The notes under the pieces are model-generated. The model worked only from the letters and a program-made list of their open reading frames with translations, did no database searches and had not been told where the DNA came from. A program made the position numbers and the translations under genes. Below are positions 1-5,212 of a stretch of DNA of 5,438 nucleotides, piece after piece. Each line of letters starts with the position of its first letter. Within the stretch, counting starts at the first letter, position 1. Source of the stretch: Thermoleophilaceae bacterium (GTDB lineage Bacteria > Actinomycetota > Thermoleophilia > Solirubrobacterales > Thermoleophilaceae); the NCBI GenBank assembly GCA_013695855.1, contig JACCZR010000077.1, forward strand, positions 1-5,438, written 5' to 3'.

Positions 1-1270
1 CGCCCGCAGTGGCGATGGTGGGACCGCCTGCCACCGCCGCCCGCTCCGCCGCGGCCTCCGCACCGCCGCGCCTTCGCGCGCGCGCCTCGTCGAAGCGCGC
101 CTGGAACTGGATGGAGTAGTCCACCGCCAGCCCGATCAGCACCGGCAGGACGGCGATCGACGCCATCGTCAGGCTGCCCCCGACCAGCGCCAGGCCGCCA
201 AAGGTCATGGCCGCTGCGGCCAGCGCGAGCGCCAGCGGCAACAGCCGCAGGCGCGTGCGGAACACGAAGGCAAGGGTGGCCGCCATCACCAGCAGCGCGG
301 CGATGAGAAGCACCAGGATTGCGCTCTGAACCGCCGAAGCCAGGCCCTCGGCCACCACGGGGACGCCGGACACGACGTAACGGAACTCGGGCCGCTCACC
401 GCGGTCGGTCGTGGCGTTGAAGACCTTCTCGCCGGTCGCCTGCCTGATCAGCTCGATGGCGTCGCGGCGCTGCCCGTCGCTCAGCTCGGGCTTCAGGCGC
501 ACCTGGATGAGCGCGGCGTTGGGGCTCGGGAACAGGTAGGCGAAACGCGACTTGGGCCGCTCGCCGCGAGCGCTGGGGTCGAAGACCACCTTCGAGACGA
601 AGTCCGGGTTGTCCACGCTCGGCACGCTCAGCAGCCCGTAGCGCAGGCCGAGGCCCAGTAGCTGCTGCTGGAACTGGGCCTGTGCCAGCCGGCGGGCGTC
701 GGTGGCCAAGCGGTCCTGGGTGGCCTTCGGATCGCCGCGGCGCTTGGAGGACTGTACGGCCTGGCGGGCCAGCAGATCGGCCTGCTGGGCGTTGGCCTGC
801 AGGCGCTTCTGGAACCCGCCGGAGATCTGCGTGGCGGCCAGGTTGAGGAACGTGCCGGGGCCGAAGACCACCCGCGCGGGCTTGGTCTCGGCCAGCTCGG
901 AGCACACCCGCGGCAGCGAGCCGAGACCCTGGGGCGGCACGTTGCCCGACAGGCAGCCCTCGAGGCGGAGCAACCGCCCAAGGTTGGCCGTCAGCACCAG
1001 CTTCTTGAGCGGGCCCTGGGCCATGATCACCACCGAGTCGTCGCCGAAGTCGCGCTTGAAGGCCTCGGTCGCGGCGAAGGTCTCCGAGCCGCGGTCGACC
1101 AGCGTGTCGGTGTCCACGCTTGGCTCGAGGCGCAGCGCGAGCGCCGCGCCGCCCAGTGCGAGCACGGCCACGACGGCCAGGGTGAGCCGCGGACGGCGGC
1201 TGACGGCGCGCGCTACACGAGCGAAGTCCACGGCGCGCGCCACGCGCGCGAAGTCGAGGCCCCTCCGCAC
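1..1270 (-). CDS. RND/MMPL-family transporter, N-terminal 423 residues (runs off left edge)
   Basis: This is an inner-membrane exporter of the RND superfamily (MMPL/HpnN type), usually proton-driven and exporting lipids or other hydrophobic molecules. The reading frame is open from an upstream TAA (1280-1282) to position 1, so the C-terminal part is missing. Visible parts are a first membrane helix (about residues 29-47), a large extracytoplasmic domain (about 48-312) with a Gln/Ala-rich, probably helical stretch (150-208), then helices at about 316-337, 342-364 and 367-388. The segment GLAVDYSIQFQARFDEA (380-396) is the classic RND motif. D384-Y385 match the Asp-Tyr proton-relay pair of MmpL3. 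The GTG at 1268-1270 is the first possible start but has no good Shine-Dalgarno, and GTG codons at residues 10 and 14 are alternatives. It follows the ATPase gene by 131 bp on the same strand, suggesting one lipid-transport operon. The family is secure; the substrate is unknown. Confidence 0.9.
   Translation of the reverse strand, partial: MRRGLDFARVARAVDFARVARAVSRRPRLTLAVVAVLALGGAALALRLEPSVDTDTLVDRGSETFAATEAFKRDFGDDSVVIMAQGPLKKLVLTANLGRLLRLEGCLSGNVPPQGLGSLPRVCSELAETKPARVVFGPGTFLNLAATQISGGFQKRLQANAQQADLLARQAVQSSKRRGDPKATQDRLATDARRLAQAQFQQQLLGLGLRYGLLSVPSVDNPDFVSKVVFDPSARGERPKSRFAYLFPSPNAALIQVRLKPELSDGQRRDAIELIRQATGEKVFNATTDRGERPEFRYVVSGVPVVAEGLASAVQSAILVLLIAALLVMAATLAFVFRTRLRLLPLALALAAAAMTFGGLALVGGSLTMASIAVLPVLIGLAVDYSIQFQARFDEARARRRGGAEAAAERAAVAGGPTIATAG
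1202..1255 (-). repeat. 27-bp in-frame tandem duplication at the start of the RND gene
   Basis: Two adjacent 27-bp units, 1202-1228 and 1229-1255, match at 23 of 27 positions. Translated, they give DFARVARAV twice in a row (residues 6-14 and 15-23), just before the first membrane helix. Three of the four differences are silent and one falls in the last Val codon (GTC/GTG), also silent. The duplication therefore appears old and kept in frame. It also duplicates candidate GTG starts, which makes the true start uncertain. Confidence 0.85.
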
Positions 1271-1328
1271 GGAGCCAGCTTAGGCGACCGTCCAGAGCCG
1301 CCCACGGGACTCGGGATGGAAGAGCCAA

Positions 1329-1396
1329 GCCTCGCAAGGACGCACTGAGCGACGCGTGCTTGGCACGCGAGCGAGGGACCGAGGACGCCGCGAGGC
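1329..1396. repeat. Nested palindromic element between ATPase and RND genes
   Basis: An outer perfect 7-bp inverted repeat (GCCTCGC at 1329-1335, GCGAGGC at 1390-1396) encloses a perfect 7-bp hairpin (CGCGTGC at 1353-1359, GCACGCG at 1363-1369, 3-base loop). The two are nearly concentric. The element fills about half of the 131-bp gap, the largest in the operon. There is no T-tract on either strand, so a classic intrinsic terminator is unlikely. It may be a dispersed REP-like element, an mRNA-stability structure or a partial terminator before the RND gene. Confidence 0.55.
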
Positions 1397-1401
1397 GCCG
1401 G

Positions 1402-2607
1402 CTATTCCATGCCGAGCGGGCCCTGGGCCTCGCCCGAGAGGAACTGGCGCACGAACTGGTTGTCGGAGTTGAACAGCTCGCTGGCGGGTCCCGACTCGAC
1501 GATGCGGCCCTTCCACAGCACCGAGATGAAGTCGGCCACGCGACGGGCGGACATGATGTCGTGCGTGATCACCACGTAGGCACCACCGTTCTCCTCGTGC
1601 ACCTCCTGGATGAGCTCGCACAGGAGCGCCGTGCGCACCGGGTCGAGGCCGGAGTCGGGCTCGTCGAAGAGCACGATGTCGGGGTCGAGCACCAGCGCCC
1701 GGGCAAAGCCGGCGCGCTTGCGCATGCCGCCCGAGAGCTCGTTGGGCATCTTGTCCATCGCGCCCCCGAGGCCGACCTCGGCCAGACGGCGGGTGACGAC
1801 CTCGACGATCTCGCTCTCGGCCCTGTCGGTGTGCTGGCGCAGCGGGAACGCCGTGTTGTCGAAGACGTTCATCGAGCCGAAGAGCGCGCCGTCCTGGAAC
1901 AGGACGCCGAACTTCTTGCGCATGTCGAACAGCTCCTCGTCCTGCATGTTCGGCACCGACTCGCCGTGCACCAGCACGTCGCCCTCGTCGGGGTAGAGCA
2001 GCCCGACCATGTGCTTGATGCACACCGACTTCCCCGTGCCGGAGGGGCCGAGGATCATGGAGATCTGGTTGTCGGGGATACCCAGGTTCAGCCCGTTGAG
2101 GATCGTGTTGCGCCCAAAGGACTTCTTGACGTCGATGAACTCGACGGCGTCGCTGGAGCCGTGCGGCCGGTTGAGCCCGGCGTGCCACTGGTAGGGGTCC
2201 TCGTCGCCGCGGGTCTGGTCCTTGATGTTGTCTGGCACGTCCTCTTCGTCGCGCGTGACGGCGGCACCGCCCGCCGCGCCCGGGCCGTGGCCGTGCTCGT
2301 CGTCGTGCTCGTGGCCACCATCGACGGGTCCGCCGTGACCATACGGATCGTCTTGGTGGGCGGGCCCGGCCTGCTCGGGATCGGGCTGCCCGTGGCCGGC
2401 AGGCTGCTCGTAGCCCTGCGGCGGGTATTCGCCGGCGTGCTCCTGCGTGGGCGCGTCGGACCAGCTCTCCTCGTGGGGCTGCTCCCAACTGGGGTCGCTC
2501 TGGGGCGGCGGCTGGGGCGCGTGCGGGGCGGCCGGCTCGGTCTGCTGAGCCTCGTCGTCGCCCAGAGGGCGGCCCCACGGGGGATCGTCTCGCCTGTCCT
2601 CAGCCAC
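1402..2607 (-). CDS. mlaF: ABC transporter ATP-binding protein, MlaF/MceG (Mkl) type
   Basis: This 401-residue protein is the cytoplasmic ATPase powering an Mla/Mce lipid transporter. The ABC domain starts near residue 154 and has Walker A GPSGTGKS (187-194), Q-loop Q238, signature LSGGM (291-295), Walker B IVLFDEP with catalytic E316, D-loop SGLD (319-322) and switch H349. The DEPDSGLDPVRTA stretch and the VRQFLSGEAQGPLGM end resemble mycobacterial MceG. The symbol is a family-level assignment. Residues 1-150 are an unusual extension rich in Pro, Gln, Asp, Glu and His, with a His/acidic cluster at 98-108; it looks disordered. The long C-terminal tail of MceG is absent, as the protein stops just after GPLGM. 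The start is GTG at 2605-2607, because an in-frame TGA lies four codons upstream. It begins 27 bp after permease 2. Confidence 0.95.
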   Translation of the reverse strand: MAEDRRDDPPWGRPLGDDEAQQTEPAAPHAPQPPPQSDPSWEQPHEESWSDAPTQEHAGEYPPQGYEQPAGHGQPDPEQAGPAHQDDPYGHGGPVDGGHEHDDEHGHGPGAAGGAAVTRDEEDVPDNIKDQTRGDEDPYQWHAGLNRPHGSSDAVEFIDVKKSFGRNTILNGLNLGIPDNQISMILGPSGTGKSVCIKHMVGLLYPDEGDVLVHGESVPNMQDEELFDMRKKFGVLFQDGALFGSMNVFDNTAFPLRQHTDRAESEIVEVVTRRLAEVGLGGAMDKMPNELSGGMRKRAGFARALVLDPDIVLFDEPDSGLDPVRTALLCELIQEVHEENGGAYVVITHDIMSARRVADFISVLWKGRIVESGPASELFNSDNQFVRQFLSGEAQGPLGME

Positions 2608-2615
2608 CCTCGCTG

Positions 2616-2624
2616 CTCACCTCC
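2616..2624 (-). promoter_or_regulatory. Ribosome binding site of the ATPase gene
   Basis: On the minus strand GGAGGTGAG lies upstream of the GTG at 2607. Its first eight bases match the anti-Shine-Dalgarno sequence fully. Spacing from the GGAGG core to the GTG is about 12 bases, slightly long. It falls in the 27-bp gap after permease 2 and supports the GTG start, which is also the only start available below the upstream in-frame stop. Confidence 0.65.
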
Positions 2625-2634
2625 GTGAAGTACA

Positions 2635-3435
2635 TCATCCGCCTATCGGCGCCCTTGGGTTGGAGCCCCAGAAGATCTGTGTGCCCACCATGCCCACCAG
2701 GTGGACCATGACGGTGTTGAGCACCATCGACTTCGCGGTGGCGGTGCCCACCCCTACCGGTCCGCCCGAGGCGTTGTAGCCGTAGTAGCAGCCCACCAGC
2801 ACGATCACCGTGGCCATGGCCATGGCCTTGATCAGCGAATAGAAGAGGTCAGGTGGGTTCTGGAACATCCAGAAGATCAGGAAGAACCCGCCTGAGGACA
2901 CCTCGCCGATCTGCTGGACCACGGCCAGATACGAGGCGACAAAGCCCGCTCCCACGGCGGCGATGTACATGAAGGGCAGGACCATCCAGGCCGCCAGCAG
3001 GCGGGTTGAGCAGAGGAAGGTAAGGGAGGAGATGCCCATCACCTCGAGGGCATCGATCTCGTCCGAGATGCGCATGGCGCCGATCTCGGCCACCAAGCCC
3101 GTGCCCACCTTGGCGCTCATCATGTAGCCAAAGGCATAGGGCATGATCTCGCGCAAGTCACACCAGGCGCTGAAGACCCCGGCGTAGGCCGGAGCGCCCA
3201 CCGAGCGGTTGAAGTAGGCGCCCTCGATGCCGCAGGTGAGGCCCAGGATGAACGCCAGGCCCCAGATCACGATGGCTGAGCCCAGGATCAGCACGCCGGC
3301 CTGGCGCAGCGCCTCGCCGAAGAACTTGCCTACCCGGAAGGTGTAGACCTCTCCCATCACCTTGGTCGAGAACTTGGCGATGTCGCCGAAAGAGGAAATC
3401 CAGTCCCGCGGGACGGCCAGCCAAGAGCGGCCCAT
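2635..3435 (-). CDS. MlaE/YrbE-family ABC transporter permease (second of pair)
   Basis: This 266-residue integral membrane permease is of the MlaE (YrbE) family, the membrane core of Mla/Mce lipid transporters. Hydrophobic stretches lie at about residues 46-68, 146-172, 201-220 and 236-256, after an amphipathic N-terminus. The family signature is seen as AKVGTGLVAEIGAMRISDEI (108-127) followed by DALEVMGI, and the conserved late motif is GCYYGYNASGGPVGVG (215-230). The length is typical of the family. ATG at 3433-3435 is preceded by GGGAG at nine bases spacing. It lies between permease 1 (46 bp upstream) and the ATPase (27 bp downstream) and most likely pairs with permease 1 as a heterodimer, as YrbEA/YrbEB do in actinobacteria. 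The YrbEB-like position is inferred from gene order only. Confidence 0.95.
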   Translation of the reverse strand: MGRSWLAVPRDWISSFGDIAKFSTKVMGEVYTFRVGKFFGEALRQAGVLILGSAIVIWGLAFILGLTCGIEGAYFNRSVGAPAYAGVFSAWCDLREIMPYAFGYMMSAKVGTGLVAEIGAMRISDEIDALEVMGISSLTFLCSTRLLAAWMVLPFMYIAAVGAGFVASYLAVVQQIGEVSSGGFFLIFWMFQNPPDLFYSLIKAMAMATVIVLVGCYYGYNASGGPVGVGTATAKSMVLNTVMVHLVGMVGTQIFWGSNPRAPIGG

Positions 3436-3439
3436 CAGC

Positions 3440-3474
3440 CGGCGCTCCCATCGATGGCTGCGAAGCGAGCGCCG
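3440..3474 (-). promoter_or_regulatory. Intercistronic hairpin overlapping the permease 2 ribosome binding site
   Basis: A perfect 8-bp inverted repeat (CGGCGCTC at 3440-3447, GAGCGCCG at 3467-3474) spans most of the 46-bp gap between the permeases. Its loop contains the 10-bp palindrome CCATCGATGG (3448-3457). On the mRNA, the Shine-Dalgarno GGGAG (3445-3449) of permease 2 lies partly within the 3' arm, so folding could mask it. A regulatory effect is inference. Confidence 0.45.
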
Positions 3475-3481
3475 CCGAACG

Positions 3482-4288
3482 TCACTTGATCACCGATATC
3501 TCCGGATGAGTGGCCAGCAGCGTCTGGGTGAAGACGTAGTTGAAGGCAAAGATGGCCAGGAAGGTGATCACCACACCCTGGTTCACCGCCCGCCCCACGC
3601 CTTCGGCCCCGCCGGAGGCCGTCATGCCCTTGTAGCAGGCGACGATGGCGATGATCGCCCCGAACAGCGTGCACTTGACCACCGAGCCCCACAGGTCGGT
3701 GGTCGAGGCGTTGCTCAGCAACGTGGCAAAGAAGGGCCCGAGCGGCGCCTGGAAGGTGAGCGTGGCCAGGATGCCGCCGAAGATCCCGAAGATCAGCGCG
3801 TAGATGTTGAACAGGCCGGTGACGATCATCAGGGCCAGGAAGCGCGGCACCACCAGGTTCTTGATCGGATCGACGCCGAGCACCTGCAGGGCGTCGAGCT
3901 CCTCTCTGATCTTGCGCGCGCCCAGGTCGGCGGTGATCGCCGTGCCCCCCACCCCCGCCAGGATGATCGCCGTCACGAAGGGGCCGAACTCGCGGATGGT
4001 GGAGAGCACGAAGAAGCCGCCCAGGCGGTCGATGGCCCCGAACAGGGTGAGGAAGTTGCCCGCCTGGAGACCGGGAGCGCCGTAGCCGAAGGCGATCGTG
4101 GAGATGGCCAGCGGAAACCAGCACAGCCGCAGCGCGAACATGAACTGCTGGACGAACTCGGTGCCGTAGGGGTAAGGCGGGCGCAGCGCCGAGATCAGCA
4201 CCTTGCCGGTCAAGATCATCATGTCGCCGACCTGCTCGAGCAGGTTCTTGGTCGGCAGGAAAGCTCGGTCGGCTACGGCTCGGACCAC
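3482..4288 (-). CDS. MlaE/YrbE-family ABC transporter permease (first of pair)
   Basis: This is a 268-residue MlaE/YrbE-type permease. The diagnostic block is at residues 100-149: EFGPFVTAIILAGVGGTAIT, then ADLGARKIREELDALQVLGV and DPIKNLVVPR. The late motif ACYKGMTASGGAEGVGRAV runs from 217 to 235. Hydrophobic segments lie at about 48-70, 104-120, 150-178, 204-220 and 238-258. The frame stays open up to 4465, but I chose GTG at 4286-4288. It has a strong AGGAGG six bases upstream, it gives the usual family length, and the extra 59 residues look like translated leader DNA that would also overlap the divergent gene. As the first gene of the operon (YrbEA-like position) it probably has the operon promoter upstream. 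It is about as divergent from permease 2 as typical YrbEA/B partners. Confidence 0.95.
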   Translation of the reverse strand: MVRAVADRAFLPTKNLLEQVGDMMILTGKVLISALRPPYPYGTEFVQQFMFALRLCWFPLAISTIAFGYGAPGLQAGNFLTLFGAIDRLGGFFVLSTIREFGPFVTAIILAGVGGTAITADLGARKIREELDALQVLGVDPIKNLVVPRFLALMIVTGLFNIYALIFGIFGGILATLTFQAPLGPFFATLLSNASTTDLWGSVVKCTLFGAIIAIVACYKGMTASGGAEGVGRAVNQGVVITFLAIFAFNYVFTQTLLATHPEISVIK

Positions 4289-4292
4289 GTGG

Positions 4293-4300
4293 CTCCTCCT
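4293..4300 (-). promoter_or_regulatory. Ribosome binding site that fixes the permease 1 start
   Basis: AGGAGGAG on the minus strand, with AGGAGG ending six bases before the GTG at 4286-4288. It is the strongest Shine-Dalgarno in the operon and decides for the 268-residue form over the longer open frame starting at 4465. Confidence 0.75.
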
Positions 4301-4438
4301 CGGACCCTGGCTCCTCCCCAAGGGGGCGTCGGACCGCAAGCCTACGCGAAGCACCAGGGGGTGCCTAGACCCAAGCGAAGGCGGCGCCGCGCCCGCCCTG
4401 CGGGTACAGATCAACCGCCGCTCGGCGGCAAGTCCCGG

Positions 4439-4447
4439 TGGTATGTT
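4439..4447 (+). promoter_or_regulatory. Candidate extended -10 promoter of the lipoprotein gene
   Basis: TGGTATGTT carries both the TGn extension and a TAnnnT -10 hexamer (4442-4447). No TTGnnn -35 lies at the right spacing; the place is taken by the CCGCC/GGCGG hairpin. An extended -10 can work without a -35. Transcription would start near 4454, giving a leader of roughly 23 bases with the ribosome binding site in it. Confidence 0.35.
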
Positions 4448-4463
4448 GCCCTCGCTTTGAGCC

Positions 4464-4470
4464 AAAGGAG
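4464..4470 (+). promoter_or_regulatory. Ribosome binding site that fixes the lipoprotein start
   Basis: AAAGGAG followed by six bases and GTG at 4477-4479. It decides for this start over the in-frame GTG at 4438-4440, which has no Shine-Dalgarno and would overlap the promoter candidate. Confidence 0.7.
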
Positions 4471-4476
4471 CGGCTA

Positions 4477-5163
4477 GTGGATCGAGCGAGCGGTGCTCGG
4501 CCGGCCGACGCCCGGCCTGCGCTCCTCCGCTACGCAGCGCGGCGTCGCGGCCGGTCCGCCGCGCTCGGAATCGCGCTGGCCGCGGCCCCGTTCGCGCTAG
4601 GCGCCTGCCAGAGCCAGAAGCGCCAAGACGAGAACGAGGCCGCAGGCTCCTACCCGGTGTCGGTGACGGCGACCTTCCCCAGCGCCCAGAAGCTCGCGCA
4701 GCGCTCGAAGCTCGAGATCAACGTCCGCAACACCGGCCCCGAGACGATCCCGAACATCGCCGTGACGGTGAAGGGCTTCGGCTTGGCCGAGAAGCAGGAG
4801 GGCCTGGCCGATGCCCGCCGCCCGATATTTGCCATCAACGGCGCGCCAAAGGCGCTGGCGGGACTCCCGGAGTCCAAGGACGCGGCCCCCGAGGGCGGAG
4901 AGACCAACTACGTGGACACCTGGGCGCTCGGCCCGCTCAAGCCGGGCCGGGGCCGCTCGTTCCGCTGGAGCGTGACCGCCGTGCGGGCCGGCGGATACGA
5001 CCTGCGCTACATCGTCTCCGCCGGGCTCGACGGCAAGGCCCGGGCCGAGGATGACGGCGGCGGAGGGCGTCCGAGTGGCTCCTTCTCGGGCAAGATCTCG
5101 GACGACACACCCGACACTCGCGTCGCCGACGACGGCGAGACCGTCGTCGAGGGAACGCGGTAG
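4477..5163 (+). CDS. Putative lipoprotein with a beta-rich domain of unknown function
   Basis: This 228-residue exported protein begins at a GTG with a well-spaced AAAGGAG. The signal peptide has an unusually long Arg-rich n-region (1-26), a hydrophobic core (28-41) and a lipobox LGAC with the lipidated Cys at residue 44. The mature part opens with a polar linker (QSQKRQDENEAAG), then a domain with alternating hydrophobic residues (YPVSVTATF, KLEINVRNTGPETIPNIAVTV, ending with FRWSVTAVRAGGYDLRYIVSAGL). That pattern suggests an Ig-like or DUF11/CARDB-like beta sandwich; NTG with a following NI is typical of such folds. A Gly/Asp-rich tail (191-228) looks flexible. I do not recognise a named family. 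It is divergent from the lipid-transport operon, so a shared envelope role is possible but unproven. The n-region is encoded by a repeat element (residues 3-19). Confidence 0.85.
   Translation: MDRASGARPADARPALLRYAARRRGRSAALGIALAAAPFALGACQSQKRQDENEAAGSYPVSVTATFPSAQKLAQRSKLEINVRNTGPETIPNIAVTVKGFGLAEKQEGLADARRPIFAINGAPKALAGLPESKDAAPEGGETNYVDTWALGPLKPGRGRSFRWSVTAVRAGGYDLRYIVSAGLDGKARAEDDGGGGRPSGSFSGKISDDTPDTRVADDGETVVEGTR
4483..4531 (+). repeat. Palindromic dispersed repeat, copy A (inside lipoprotein signal sequence)
   Basis: The left arm CGAGCGAGCGGTGCTCG (4483-4499) matches copy B at 16 of 17 bases, and the right arm GCTCCTCCGCT (4521-4531) matches it at 11 of 11. Between them lies a hairpin, GGCCGG (4499-4504) with CCGGCC (4512-4517), unrelated in sequence to the copy B hairpin. 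It begins six bases after the start of the lipoprotein gene and encodes residues 3-19 in frame. Confidence 0.7.
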
Positions 5164-5168
5164 ACGTA

Positions 5169-5212
5169 CGAGCGCGCGGTGCTCGCCCGATCAGCGATCG
5201 GGCTCCTCCGCT
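5169..5212 (+). repeat. Palindromic dispersed repeat, copy B (3' side of lipoprotein gene)
   Basis: It has the same arms as copy A in the same orientation: left arm at 5169-5185 (one mismatch), right arm at 5202-5212 (identical). The centre is a perfect hairpin, CCCGATC-AGC-GATCGGG, different from that of copy A. It begins five bases after the lipoprotein stop codon and overlaps the 3' end of the convergent small gene, supplying its final AEEPDR codons and stop. Confidence 0.7.
5185..5203. terminator. Candidate bidirectional terminator hairpin between convergent genes
   Basis: A perfect 8-bp stem GCCCGATC/GATCGGGC with a 3-base loop sits where the lipoprotein gene and the small minus-strand gene converge. 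It has no T-tract on either side, so it is not a textbook intrinsic terminator; high-GC actinobacteria often use such hairpins. It is the centre of repeat copy B and could be only a repeat. Confidence 0.4.

Larger units (their letters stand above)
4289..4476. promoter_or_regulatory. Divergent intergenic region between lipid-transport operon and lipoprotein gene
   Basis: These 188 bp separate two divergent genes and should hold both promoters. I see no convincing -35/-10 pair for the operon on the minus strand. The operon leader can form a hairpin (GGCACC/GGTGCT around 4349-4366, loop CCCT, one G-U pair). On the plus side there is a 5-bp hairpin CCGCC/GGCGG (4415-4419 and 4424-4428) just before the lipoprotein promoter candidate; it could be an operator. 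The region call is by position and its internal sites are tentative. Confidence 0.5.

Noticed and set aside
396..1337. A 313-residue minus-strand frame in the RND region
   Set aside because: It is an Arg/Ala/Gly-rich out-of-frame reading; the RND frame on the same strand has membrane helices and the GLAVDYSIQF motif.
1280..2578. A 432-residue minus-strand frame overlapping the ATPase gene
   Set aside because: It is a frame-shifted shadow of the ATPase, rich in Arg/Ala/Pro, with no recognisable domain.
1360..2628. A 422-residue plus-strand open frame opposite the ATPase gene
   Set aside because: It is the mirror of a gene with all ABC motifs intact; its low-complexity Val/Leu/Arg/Gly composition is typical of antisense frames in GC-rich DNA.
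4289..4465. A 59-residue N-terminal extension of permease 1
   Set aside because: The strong AGGAGG before GTG 4288 and the usual family length favour the shorter form; the extension would also cover the divergent control region.
4438..4476. An earlier GTG start for the lipoprotein
   Set aside because: There is no Shine-Dalgarno before 4438, while AAAGGAG stands at the right distance before GTG 4477.
3362..4477. A 371-residue plus-strand frame opposite permease 1
   Set aside because: It is antisense to a well-supported MlaE gene and has the His/Asp/Glu/Gln-rich composition of a shadow frame.
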